From contig CAZIDG010000001.1 of NCBI GenBank assembly GCA_964538065.1, positions 62,001 through 126,000 of the forward strand: a stretch of DNA of 64,000 nucleotides, given 5' to 3'. Within the stretch, counting starts at the first letter, position 1. Each line of letters starts with the position of its first letter. A program made the position numbers and the translations under genes. Shown in pieces: positions 9,480-17,730 of the stretch. The notes under the pieces were generated by a model that was not told the DNA's origin, did not search any database, and was given only the letters and a program-made list of their open reading frames with translations. Source of the DNA: G963664225 sp964538065. GTDB taxonomy: Bacteria > Verrucomicrobiota > Verrucomicrobiia > Limisphaerales > UBA1319.

Positions 9480-9481
9480 CT

Positions 9482-10198
9482 ATGAACACCCAGAATGTTG
9501 AGCAGCTCTGCGCTGTGCTCCGTTCCTACGATGTCAATTCATCGCGGGCTGCATTGATGGATTTGGACGATGCCGTGGCTCATGCCTCGGGGGATGAGGC
9601 GATGCGATCAACCCTTGAGAAGGAACTTGGCGCGATTCTGCGCCAGAGCAACAGCAGCATGGAGGCCCAGTTGTATGCCTGTGCCAAATTGGCCATGGTG
9701 GGGGGTGTCGAATCTGTGGGAGTCCTCATTGAACAATTAAGAGACCCCCACCTGTGTCATGCGGCATGCAATGCTTTGCAGGCCATGCATAGTCCAGAGG
9801 CATTCAAGGCTTTGCTCCAGGAACTGAAAAAGAATCCCGGAATTCAAAAAACGCAGATTGTTCGCGCCATAGCAGCATGGGGTGACCCTGGTTGCTTGGA
9901 TGCCTTATCGAACCTGTTGGATGACAAGGATCTTGCCATGGTGCGTGCCGCAGCTCAGGGCGTAGGCGCCGTGGGTACGGCCAAGGCCGCCAAGGTGCTT
10001 GCAAAACGTTTGGCTACTGGGCGTGTGGAGACAAAAGCATGCCTGGCTGATGCCTGTCTCGCCTGTGCTGAAAGCCTCGAACGCAAAGGCGAGTCGGTGG
10101 CCAGCCAAAATCTCTATCATGCCGTGTGCCAGGCGGATGTCCCTCCTTATATCCAGGCTGCCGCTCGCAGTCGTTGCCAGGCATCCAAAAGAGCTTGA
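9482..10198 (+). CDS. HEAT-repeat protein
   Basis: A 238-residue all-helical repeat protein beginning 3 nt after the ThuA stop. The frame is open further upstream inside the ThuA gene, but ATG 9482 fits the gene spacing. From about residue 45 it consists of HEAT/PBS-lyase-like units, for example VGVLIEQLRDPHLCHAACNAL, EAFKALLQELKKNPG and CLDALSNLLDDKDLAMVRAAAQG. There is no signal peptide or membrane segment. HEAT-repeat genes often accompany ThuA/oxidoreductase genes in this phylum, probably as scaffolds. No enzymatic motif is visible and the binding partner is unknown. Confidence 0.75.
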   Translation: MNTQNVEQLCAVLRSYDVNSSRAALMDLDDAVAHASGDEAMRSTLEKELGAILRQSNSSMEAQLYACAKLAMVGGVESVGVLIEQLRDPHLCHAACNALQAMHSPEAFKALLQELKKNPGIQKTQIVRAIAAWGDPGCLDALSNLLDDKDLAMVRAAAQGVGAVGTAKAAKVLAKRLATGRVETKACLADACLACAESLERKGESVASQNLYHAVCQADVPPYIQAAARSRCQASKRA

Positions 10199-10206
10199 TA
10201 TCTGGG

Positions 10207-10235
10207 TTGGACTTTTTAGGATGGACCGTTCAAAT
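10207..10235 (+). promoter_or_regulatory. Candidate sigma70-type promoter for efp
   Basis: TTGGAC (10207-10212), a 17-nt spacer and TCAAAT (10230-10235) lie 40 nt before the EF-P start codon. The -35 matches 5 of 6 consensus bases. The -10 is weaker. It fits independent expression of efp after the HEAT gene. Confidence 0.4.
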
Positions 10236-10274
10236 TTAAGTAAGAACGAAAAGAAAAAGTAAGACTAAAGTACT

Positions 10275-10832
10275 ATGGCAACAGCAAACGACCTTCGCAA
10301 AGGCATGGCGATCAATTACAACGGCGATATCGCAGTTGTGCTGGACTCTCAGCATCGCACGCCGGGGAACCTGCGCGCCTTTGTCCAGGCCACCATTCGC
10401 AGCATTCGCACGGGCAAGTCATCGGATATCCGTTTTAGTTCAACGGAACGCATTGACGTTGTTCCTCTTACAACTCGCAAGATGGAATACAGCTACAAGG
10501 ATGGTGCTGATTTCGTATTCACCGATCCCGAGACCTTTGAAACGGTGACCTTGAGCGCTGAGTTGGTGGGCGATGACAAGAATTACCTCACCGAAAATGC
10601 CACGGTGACCGTGACTTTCGTGGAAGAAAAGGTGGTGTCGATTGAATTGCCATCGGCGGTTGTATTGACGGTGACGGATGCTCCTGAGGGCATTCGTGGT
10701 GATTCCGCCAACAACGTCCAGAAGCCAGTGACCCTGGAAACAGGCATCACGGTTCAGGTGCCCTTGTTCATCAAGACCGGCGAGAAGATCAAAATCGATA
10801 CGCGCACCGGCAAGTACATGGAACGCGCTTAA
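10275..10832 (+). CDS. efp: Translation elongation factor P
   Basis: A 185-residue EF-P, which enters the ribosomal E site and relieves stalling at polyproline stretches. The three beta-barrel domains are recognisable: KOW-like N-domain (DLRKGMAINYNGDIAVVLDSQHR), central OB domain, and C-terminal OB ending GEKIKIDTRTGKYMER, the family signature. The domain I tip reads TPGNLRAF (29-36) instead of the KPGKGQAF of E. coli, so the position of the modified Lys34 is Asn32 and an Arg sits two residues later. The loop length is unchanged. EF-Ps with this loop would not be substrates for classical EpmA lysylation. There is no strong Shine-Dalgarno. A sugar kinase follows 26 nt downstream. Confidence 0.95.
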   Translation: MATANDLRKGMAINYNGDIAVVLDSQHRTPGNLRAFVQATIRSIRTGKSSDIRFSSTERIDVVPLTTRKMEYSYKDGADFVFTDPETFETVTLSAELVGDDKNYLTENATVTVTFVEEKVVSIELPSAVVLTVTDAPEGIRGDSANNVQKPVTLETGITVQVPLFIKTGEKIKIDTRTGKYMERA

Positions 10833-10858
10833 GGGGGTTTGTTAGGGGGGAATCAAGC

Positions 10859-11989
10859 ATGAGTGTCCATCCACGTCTTGCTGGTCTGGCTGCGACCTTG
10901 AAAAAGCAAGCCGGCCAGTTGGCCAAATCGAGTGTGGTTGCGGGTTTCGATGGTTTTGTCGATGAAATCATCTCGGTCGTCCAGGAGCGCAAGGGACTGG
11001 AGGACTGGACACCCATGCGGCAGATTGAAGCTTTCGGCCAGTGGATTACCGCTGCCGCCGGCCGCAGTAGTTTAAGGGAAATTGTGGTGCACCGGGCTGA
11101 TCCAGGCGGGTGCACCGTCAATTTAGGGGATGGATTGGCATCGTTGGGGGTGGCTCTCGATTGTTTTGCAACACTCGGTCAGCCACGCCATTCTGCTTTT
11201 GACGCCTTTGCAGGGAAATGCCGCAGTTGCCATTCCTGGGGACGGGAGCCTGGACGGACGCTGGCCTTTGAGTTTGCCGACGGCAAATTGATGTTCAGCG
11301 CGGTGAAGCAGCTGGCCGACTTCGATACTGCTTTGCTGGACCGCACCCTTGCCGATGGTGTCTATGCACAGGCGTGCGCCCGTGCCGGCATCATTGCGCT
11401 TACTGATTGGACGCTCTACCCACACATGACCGATTGTTGGCGCAAGCTCCAAACGGAAGTGTATTCCAAGCTAACCCATCGACCGTTCTTCTATCTTGAT
11501 TTAGTCGATCCCACCAGTCGTTCGGAAGCAGATATCCGGAATATGCTGGATACGCTGCGTGGCCTTGAAGCGCATGGTCCCACCGTGCTGGGATTGAATG
11601 GGAATGAGGCCAATGTGCTTTCCCGTGTGCTTGGCATGCCTGCTGTGGCGGAAGACGTTGATGCTTTGCGTGAACAGGCAGCTGGCTTGCGCAAGGCCTT
11701 GGGCATCAGCCAGGTGGTCACTCATTGTGTCAAGGTTGCCGTCAGTGCCGTCGATAATACAACGGTGGGGATCGTGGGGCCATTCTGTGCCAAGCCCAAG
11801 AAAAGTACGGGGGCAGGAGACCGCTTTAACGCAGGTTACTGTGGGGGATTGCTTTTGGGGCTTGATTCCGAGGCTTGCCTCTTGCTTGGAGCTGCATCAT
11901 CAGGCTTCTTCGTTCGGCAAGCTCGCAGTGCCTCCGCAGAGGAGCTCGCTGCCTTTATCGAGGATTGGGATAAGGCCCGTCTTTCCTAA
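10859..11989 (+). CDS. PfkB/ribokinase-family carbohydrate kinase
   Basis: A 376-residue cytoplasmic sugar or nucleoside kinase of the ribokinase fold. The N-terminal part contains VVAGFDGFVDEI and a Gly-rich GGCTVNLGDGLASLG block for substrate binding. The C-terminal signature GAGDRFNAGYCGG carries the catalytic Asp and anion hole, and LNGNEANVL matches the N-x-x-E region. The long insert and the N-terminal FDGFVDE pattern are shared with uncharacterised verrucomicrobial PfkB proteins, so the sugar is not predictable. The sequence GTTAGGGGGGAATCAAGC before ATG 10859 gives a strong ribosome site. It is likely co-transcribed with efp. Confidence 0.85.
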   Translation: MSVHPRLAGLAATLKKQAGQLAKSSVVAGFDGFVDEIISVVQERKGLEDWTPMRQIEAFGQWITAAAGRSSLREIVVHRADPGGCTVNLGDGLASLGVALDCFATLGQPRHSAFDAFAGKCRSCHSWGREPGRTLAFEFADGKLMFSAVKQLADFDTALLDRTLADGVYAQACARAGIIALTDWTLYPHMTDCWRKLQTEVYSKLTHRPFFYLDLVDPTSRSEADIRNMLDTLRGLEAHGPTVLGLNGNEANVLSRVLGMPAVAEDVDALREQAAGLRKALGISQVVTHCVKVAVSAVDNTTVGIVGPFCAKPKKSTGAGDRFNAGYCGGLLLGLDSEACLLLGAASSGFFVRQARSASAEELAAFIEDWDKARLS

Positions 11990-12006
11990 GGCATCGTGCC
12001 TTTTCG
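11988..12006 (+). terminator. Short terminator after PfkB gene
   Basis: aaggca (11988-11993) pairs with tgcctt (11997-12002) around a 3-nt loop, followed by a T-rich stretch. It overlaps the stop codon and separates this gene from the convergent methyltransferase. The stem is only 6 bp, so efficiency is uncertain. Confidence 0.4.
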
Positions 12007-12008
12007 TT

Positions 12009-12680
12009 TCATCCACGTCTGCGTCCGTGGATTATCATGTGCCTGTTGGAGACCTGTTCCACTGAAAAATACTCCAGTTGAAAGGCCTTCAATTGGGCTC
12101 GCACCTCTTCAGTCGTAAAGGCTGCCAGGAGGGAATTGTAAAAATCACGTCTCAGCACCTCTGGTTCTCCCTGGGTGTTATCTTCTGTAAGTCGCTGAGC
12201 ATCAATAAGTGTTGGAGGACGGTAAAGGTCCACGATATAAACGGCACATCCCGGCCTGGCTTGTTCACATACCGTTTGCCAGAGCACCTCTGGATGGGGC
12301 AAATGGTGAAGAAGGCTGTTGCTGATCACGGCCTTGTATTCCATCTGCGGTATTGCGGCACCTGGGATGTATCCTTGAATAAACTCGATCCGACCCTGGA
12401 ATTCCTTCCGTCGTTTTAGGGCTTCACGTCCACAGTTCAGCATGGCCTCCGAACCGTCCACACCCACGATATGAGCTTGAGGAAAGGCGGAGGCAAAACG
12501 GAACATGACATCACCAGGACCACAGCCCAGATCAAGCACGGGCCCTGCAAACGTCTCACCCGGAAAACGGGCCTGGCAAAGACGGACGAAGTTATTATGC
12601 GGTTCGCTGAAGTCAGCGTTGGCATAGGCCCGCGCCTGTTCAGCTTCCGTCATCAATTCTGGTTCAACTTGTCGCTGCAT
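12009..12680 (-). CDS. Class I SAM-dependent methyltransferase
   Basis: A 223-residue Rossmann-type methyltransferase. Motif I VLDLGCGPGDVMFRFA (about 48-63), the acidic residue at the end of strand 2 (IVGVDGSEAML) and the post-motif AVISNSLLHHLPHP (115-128) define SAM binding. The hydrophobic 'LLHHL' segment is typical of ubiquinone/tocopherol-type or tRNA-modification-like small-molecule methyltransferases, but nothing fixes the substrate. It converges on the PfkB gene with only 19 nt between stops. No operon partner is evident; the GH127 gene upstream on the same strand is separated by a terminator. Confidence 0.85.
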   Translation of the reverse strand: MQRQVEPELMTEAEQARAYANADFSEPHNNFVRLCQARFPGETFAGPVLDLGCGPGDVMFRFASAFPQAHIVGVDGSEAMLNCGREALKRRKEFQGRIEFIQGYIPGAAIPQMEYKAVISNSLLHHLPHPEVLWQTVCEQARPGCAVYIVDLYRPPTLIDAQRLTEDNTQGEPEVLRRDFYNSLLAAFTTEEVRAQLKAFQLEYFSVEQVSNRHMIIHGRRRG

Positions 12681-12831
12681 ACCTTAAGACGGTTTATAAA
12701 ACACACTACTGACAGGGTTTGCAGGATTCCAGACCAATTATGCCGATTCATGCTCGCTGGGTGCAATCAGCCCCTCATGGCGTGTCTATGGCGGAGCGTC
12801 ATCGTGGCATCCATGGGTGCGTGTAAACAAA

Positions 12832-12866
12832 GAGAAAGGCATGTGTCTTGTGAACACATGCCTTGG
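12832..12866 (-). terminator. Terminator of the GH127 gene
   Basis: An 11-bp perfect stem, aaggcatgtgt (12836-12846) with acacatgcctt (12854-12864), has a 7-nt loop. Read on the minus strand the stem is followed by TTCTCTTTG. It lies 68 nt past the stop of the GH127 gene and isolates it from the methyltransferase. Confidence 0.75.
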
Positions 12867-12931
12867 CATCTGGCTTGAAATGAACTGAGCCAGCGACCGC
12901 TTTGAGTGTATTGGACTATTGCATGGGGCGC

Positions 12932-15463
12932 TTATTTGTTGACCTGCCATTCGAGGATGCCTCCCGAGAAGGTCGGCTTGAGGCTGGCTTCGATGCGGAG
13001 CGAGGTGGTATTTACGGGATCAAAGGTGACCTTGTTGAAGGTGTCCCTGGCGGTTCCACCGGCTTTCTTCAAGTCGACAGGCACCCATTGACCATTTTGC
13101 AGGCTGAGCACTCTCCAGGACGCCGGTAGACGGCAATGGCCGCCTGTTGATTCATCATCGAACCAATAAACTGCCACGCTTTTGACGGTCATGGGTTTGT
13201 CGAAGTTATATTGAACCCATTCGGTTGTGCCCCGGTGATCCCACCAAGTGAAACGAGGCACGGATTGGTCATTGGATTGGACTGGGACAATGTCATCTCC
13301 AAGGGCGTCAAGAGTGTCGCTCGGGCATACATGGGAGGCGCTGGCTTTATAAGCCGATGGCTTGGGTTGGGAGGGAGCCTGCCAGACATGTGCGCGCGAT
13401 CCCTTGCCAATGACCGGGAAGGAGGAGATGCGCAAACGTGCAGCCCCCATGGGCACGAGAGTCACGGTTTCAACCGGTTCATCGGAACGCACAGGGCTGG
13501 GTTGGAGCACGGCTGCCAGTCCATGGCGATCCAACTGCCAGGCAGGGATGCGTTGAGCCTTGGCGCGCAGCTCGATGGGATTACCCGCATGCGTGAAGGG
13601 TTGCGTCGCCAGTGGGCCCGGTTTGCGGACGATCTCGAAGGACTTGGCAGGATTCCCTGTCTTCAGGACCAATCCATAATTCCAAGGCGTTGTTGAATAC
13701 ACCTCCCATTCAGGCCAGGCCTCAGAGTTGCCATATTTTTCCCATCGCTCATCGATTTTAAGGGCGAAGGTGAGGGGGCCGTAATCGACTGAAACCGAGT
13801 TCTTATTCTTCGTCCAAGTCCGCACCTGGATGGACATGGGGAGCTTGAGCGACACAGTGTCGCCATTCTGCCAGAGACGATCAATCCGAACGAAGGCCAT
13901 GGCATCACCCTTCACCTTGGTGGTTTTCCCATTAATGGTGACCACAGGCTGTTTGCACCAATGGGGCACGCGCAGATAGAGCGGGAGCGCCACTGACTTG
14001 GGAGTAACCACTGAGAATTGGATGGTGTCCTCAAATGGGTAATCGGAAGTCTCTGTTAGGGTAACGGAGGTGCCATCAGCCACCTTGGCCTTGACTTCGG
14101 AGGCGGCGTAGAGGGAGGCGCACAGACCCTTGTCCGTCGTGGCATGCCAGAGTTCCTCGGCATAGTATGGCCAGCCGTGAGAGACGTTGTGCTGGCAACA
14201 GCGATAGACTTGATAGGGGCTGTAGGAAAGCATGGTCCCGCCGTTTTGAATGCCCGGACTCTTGTTGTTGCGATCCAATTGTACCATGTTGGCGCCGGTC
14301 AGGTAGTGGAGCGCCTTTTGATCCGGGGTCATGGCTGCCGGAAATGAATTGAAGGCGATTTCCTCGCATCGATCCGCCCAGATGGGGTTTCCGGAGATCT
14401 TCATCAACATTTCGAAGCTGTGCATGAATTCGACGATGCCGCAGGTTTCAAAGCCCTGGCGGGGATCATTGAAACCGGGACGGCAATTTTCATCCCCGGC
14501 CAGTCCGCCTCCTGGGAATTGACCGTACAAGCCCATGACCTTCTGATAATTACGCTCCGCGGCATCCAGCAGATGTTGGTCATGTCCTTGTGGGTAAAAC
14601 ACCGCGGGGGCGCGGAATCCTTGGGCGATATTGACGTTGTGCCAATCAATGACATCGGTTTTCCAATCGGCCATGTTCTCATGAATCGCACGGGCCAGAT
14701 CCAGCAACCAGGCTTCGCCTGTACGGTTGTAGAGCCAATGGAGACTTTCGATATTATCGCCTGCGCGGATTTTGGGCCAGTACCCTTCACCAAAGGCAGT
14801 GGCAGGCAGTTGCTTTTGCCATTGGAAATAGCGGGTCATGAACGGGAGGATCCGGGCGTCTCCGGTGTATTCATAGAACGATTGGAGCACGTTGAGCATG
14901 ACCATATGGGGCCAGAGATCGGGCTTGCCATTGAGTGAGGTGAGCAGTTCGCGCGGACCGAACCAACCGTCTTCGCGCTGGCTGGCGAGGACATCCTCAA
15001 TCCAACCGCGGGCTTCCTGGGTAATGCGTGGATCATTCAGCACATAGCCAAGGTCTCCAAAACCTTTGAGCCAGTACGGGAGTTCCTCCCAACCACTGTG
15101 ACCTCGTCCCTCGTGATCGGCCCAGGCATTAGACTCCTTTTTAAGCCAGGGGGAGATATCCTTGAGATGTCCGGTCATGCCTTCGGTCTCAATTTCGAGC
15201 ATGTGGCGCAGCCAACCTCGTGGTGTGATGGAGCCAACAGGCAATTTTAAAAGAGGTGAAGGTGAGAGTGGAGAGCGGTTGTAGGGATAGAGGCCCTGGT
15301 TCTCAACGGGTTCAATACATCGGATAGCCTGGATGCCATCTCGATCTTTGTTCTGAGTTGCAGCGGTGTCCGCGGGTAGGGTAGTGGCACCCAGTGAAGG
15401 TGTCATCATTTCTGCCAGACAGGCACAAACCGCCACTGTGGTCCAAGTCATACATTTCATCAT
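12932..15463 (-). CDS. GH127-type beta-L-arabinofuranosidase-like exported glycoside hydrolase
   Basis: An 843-residue protein of the former DUF1680 group. ATG 15463 (or the adjacent 15460) starts a signal peptide (MMKCMTWTTVAVCACLAEM); an upstream in-frame start is less plausible. The (alpha/alpha)6 barrel begins near PLLKLPVGSITPRGWL. The zinc and catalytic residues of GH127 are conserved: Glu339 and Cys341 in FETCGIVEF, and Cys422-Cys423 in YRCCQHN. In the characterised HypBA1 enzyme these are the ETC motif and the double Cys carrying the nucleophile. Beta-sandwich domains follow. The last 130 residues resemble a galactose-binding-like module (WVQYNFDKPMTVKSVAVYWF). The expected substrate is beta-L-arabinofuranosides of plant glycans, although GH127 relatives vary in specificity. 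Confidence 0.85.
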   Translation of the reverse strand: MMKCMTWTTVAVCACLAEMMTPSLGATTLPADTAATQNKDRDGIQAIRCIEPVENQGLYPYNRSPLSPSPLLKLPVGSITPRGWLRHMLEIETEGMTGHLKDISPWLKKESNAWADHEGRGHSGWEELPYWLKGFGDLGYVLNDPRITQEARGWIEDVLASQREDGWFGPRELLTSLNGKPDLWPHMVMLNVLQSFYEYTGDARILPFMTRYFQWQKQLPATAFGEGYWPKIRAGDNIESLHWLYNRTGEAWLLDLARAIHENMADWKTDVIDWHNVNIAQGFRAPAVFYPQGHDQHLLDAAERNYQKVMGLYGQFPGGGLAGDENCRPGFNDPRQGFETCGIVEFMHSFEMLMKISGNPIWADRCEEIAFNSFPAAMTPDQKALHYLTGANMVQLDRNNKSPGIQNGGTMLSYSPYQVYRCCQHNVSHGWPYYAEELWHATTDKGLCASLYAASEVKAKVADGTSVTLTETSDYPFEDTIQFSVVTPKSVALPLYLRVPHWCKQPVVTINGKTTKVKGDAMAFVRIDRLWQNGDTVSLKLPMSIQVRTWTKNKNSVSVDYGPLTFALKIDERWEKYGNSEAWPEWEVYSTTPWNYGLVLKTGNPAKSFEIVRKPGPLATQPFTHAGNPIELRAKAQRIPAWQLDRHGLAAVLQPSPVRSDEPVETVTLVPMGAARLRISSFPVIGKGSRAHVWQAPSQPKPSAYKASASHVCPSDTLDALGDDIVPVQSNDQSVPRFTWWDHRGTTEWVQYNFDKPMTVKSVAVYWFDDESTGGHCRLPASWRVLSLQNGQWVPVDLKKAGGTARDTFNKVTFDPVNTTSLRIEASLKPTFSGGILEWQVNK

Positions 15464-15572
15464 AACGCCCAAATATAAAATGAGGATTGTCAGGCACTTA
15501 GCCTGGTTACACCGGAGTATGAACCTGGATTCTACGGGGCTTTGACCTGTCGCCAAGCCAAAAACGATGGTT

Positions 15573-15617
15573 CTGAACAGTCCGTTGGCAGAGAAGGGAA
15601 CAATGGTTACTGTTCAG
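15573..15617. repeat. Inverted repeat spanning the stop codon of the second permease
   Basis: ctgaacagt (15573-15581) and actgttcag (15609-15617) are perfect 9-bp inverted copies with 27 nt between them. On the minus strand the second arm is followed by AACCATCGTTTTTGG. It may act as a poor terminator for the permease gene or as a protein site. The long loop makes a classical terminator doubtful. Confidence 0.4.
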
Positions 15618-17344
15618 GTTATTTCGAATCGTCCGGCCTTTCGCAAGCCCAGGCCCAGAGGCAACACTCCCACCAGAGCTGACCAAAGAGCGAATGCCAG
15701 CCATGGAACCGTCTGGAATACGAGCGACTGCGCATGGTGTGCTGCCCACGCTGCCCCCGTGGCCAGGATCACAATGGAGGTGGCGATGTAGATGAAACTA
15801 AGCACCAGACAAAAAGTACCGCCAAAGCCGCTGACAATCTTGCTGGGATTGTCTTCCTTGAAATTGGGGTATACCACACCGAGACCTACCGCCATGGCGG
15901 TGAGAGTGAATGTCATGATCGTAACAGCGCCGATAAAAAACAAGGTCCGTCCCCATGGAATCTGCAACATGTGGCAGGACAGCCCCATGAGGCCGACGGT
16001 AATGGTCAAGGCGGTGGTCAGTGCGAACCAGAATTTGACGGTTATGACCCTGGCAAGTCCCATGGGTGCCATGCCCACAATCCAGGAGCGTTTGCCTTCC
16101 AGAGAAAACTGGGGATAAACAAAGCGGGTTGTGAGAGTGGCCAGGTTGAGCGAACAGGCCAATAGATTCAAATAGGACACGAGGTTAACCCAAAAGGGAT
16201 TGGAGAACTGTTGGGAAAAATGCCGCAGGTTGATGATGTACATCCCCAACAGGCCAAAGAGAACCAGGGTTTGTCCCCATTGCGTGGTGTCGCGCCAAAA
16301 CATGCGGGCATCCTTCACACACAAGGCACGAACATCAGGACGCAGGCCGGGGATGAGCCCAGCGATGAGCTCAAGCGCGCCCCGTTGAGGGTGCGCATCA
16401 AATGAAGATCCTGGCTGGGAGGGGGTGTGTTTCCACGTGGAGAGAAGGCCGCCACGGCTTTGGGTGGCCGAGGAGGCTTCAAAGAATACCCGACCACCCC
16501 AGGTGAAGGCCAGGGAACCAAAAAACAAGGCATGACTCAGAAGGACCATGCCGAAAAACAAGGACGTGGCCACAGCGCCTTCCGACCAATACATCACCCC
16601 TGCCGAGAGCCAATAACTGGGCAATCCGGGGAATTGGGCGAACCGTGTGCGGACCAGGAGCCGATCCAGCACATCGATGACACGAGTCTCGAGCATTTCA
16701 TCCGATACCGCAGTGGGTTTGAGTGCAAATGTGGCAAGGATGAGGAGAAGAACGCAGGCCCCCAGGGCGATGATTTGAAACGATTTTCGGTCCAGGTAAC
16801 GTGCCAGCATGATCGCGCAGCATGTGCCCCCCACAGCGGGGAGCAGAATAAAAAGGCCCATGAATAAAGGGGCCACAATATAATAATGCCACTCTGCCTG
16901 TCGGGTCATGCCAAATGCCACCAGGAGCGGGGCAATCAGGAAAACGAATGCCCAGGATGCCAGAAGCGTGGATTCAATGAACTTCCACTGAAAAATGGTC
17001 TCACTCGGAATGGGCAGGGACATCAGGAATGAGGTTTCCCGATTCTTGAACAGGTTCGTGTATCCAATCACGAGATTGCTAAACCAAAGAAGGAAGAACA
17101 GGAACGCAAACATGAGAAACAACAGGCGCTCGCTCAGCAGGGTTCCCAAGCCGGGAAAATGGCCGATAAACATCAAGCCTTTGTAAAACAGCAGGAATGC
17201 CAGTCCGAAGTAGCCCGCAATGAAAACGCCGATCAAGAACACCAGCAGCGGAGACTGGTCACGAACGGAGAGCAACCTGCGCCAGGCCTGTCGCAGGTTT
17301 GTGGCGATCAACAATCGCAAGGGCGAATGAATCACCGATGGCAT
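15614..17344 (-). CDS. Multi-spanning ABC exporter permease-like membrane protein
   Basis: A 576-residue inner-membrane protein with about 12 hydrophobic segments in two halves, joined by a soluble linker around residues 320-375. Patterns such as NLVIGYTNLFKNRETSFLMSLPI, AVGLGVVYPNFKEDNPSKIVSG and CVKDARMFWRDTTQW match the putative ABC exporter family in which the permease has no fused ATPase. ATG 17344 is preferred because GGAG lies 8 nt upstream; in-frame ATG 17359 and 17467 exist. The ABC ATPase further upstream on the same strand (20504-21484) is the nearest candidate partner. However, a tRNA gene and an EEP-family gene lie between them. The cargo is unknown. Confidence 0.7.
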   Translation of the reverse strand: MPSVIHSPLRLLIATNLRQAWRRLLSVRDQSPLLVFLIGVFIAGYFGLAFLLFYKGLMFIGHFPGLGTLLSERLLFLMFAFLFFLLWFSNLVIGYTNLFKNRETSFLMSLPIPSETIFQWKFIESTLLASWAFVFLIAPLLVAFGMTRQAEWHYYIVAPLFMGLFILLPAVGGTCCAIMLARYLDRKSFQIIALGACVLLLILATFALKPTAVSDEMLETRVIDVLDRLLVRTRFAQFPGLPSYWLSAGVMYWSEGAVATSLFFGMVLLSHALFFGSLAFTWGGRVFFEASSATQSRGGLLSTWKHTPSQPGSSFDAHPQRGALELIAGLIPGLRPDVRALCVKDARMFWRDTTQWGQTLVLFGLLGMYIINLRHFSQQFSNPFWVNLVSYLNLLACSLNLATLTTRFVYPQFSLEGKRSWIVGMAPMGLARVITVKFWFALTTALTITVGLMGLSCHMLQIPWGRTLFFIGAVTIMTFTLTAMAVGLGVVYPNFKEDNPSKIVSGFGGTFCLVLSFIYIATSIVILATGAAWAAHHAQSLVFQTVPWLAFALWSALVGVLPLGLGLRKAGRFEIT

Positions 17345-17511
17345 GGATTGCGTCTCCATCAGGCTCGTATATTCGTTGAGTTCTCTTTCGATTCGCAAGA
17401 GCAAAGACCGACATGTGTGCCAAAATGTCACGTGGCCGTCGGTGGACTTAGCGTAAGCAGCCTGCATTGGATGAAAGGTCGATTAGGGGAGGGGAACAGA
17501 ACTATCGAATG

Positions 17512-17587
17512 TGGTGGGTTGGCGGGGACTCGAACCCCGGACCAATGCCTTAAAAGGGCACTGCTCTACCGACTGAGCTACCAACCC
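17512..17587 (-). tRNA. tRNA-Lys (UUU)
   Basis: On the minus strand the sequence folds into a full cloverleaf. The acceptor GGGTTGG (17587-17581) pairs with CCAACCC (17522-17516), with discriminator A. The D-arm is GCTC..GAGC. The anticodon stem GTGCC/GGCAT holds the loop CTTTTAA with anticodon TTT, and the T-arm GGGGTTCGAGTCCCC is canonical. The 3' CCA is encoded (17514-17512). It sits between an EEP-family gene and the second permease on the same strand. A 9-bp hairpin without a T-tract lies just upstream (17605-17626). Confidence 0.97.
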
Positions 17588-17730
17588 ACGACAATTGCCA
17601 AGGACCGGGAAGGCTGCCCTTTCCGGCTTAGCGTGCGGCGAAACTTAATGAAAGCTACACGATGATGCAAGTTAAAAGCATGATTTTAAGCTTTTTCAGA
17701 ATGCTCAAATGATGCGCAATTCCTTATTCA

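Noticed and set aside
9122..9481. Upstream extension of the HEAT-repeat gene into the ThuA gene
   Set aside because: The extension has no HEAT pattern and is a frame shadow of the ThuA C-terminus; ATG 9482 fits gene spacing.
12078..15036. Plus-strand frames opposite the methyltransferase and GH127 genes
   Set aside because: Antisense shadows; the minus-strand proteins have complete catalytic motifs and a terminator.
17605..17626. 9-bp hairpin between the EEP gene and tRNA-Lys, considered as terminator
   Set aside because: Good stem (ccgggaagg/cctttccgg) but no T-tract on either strand.
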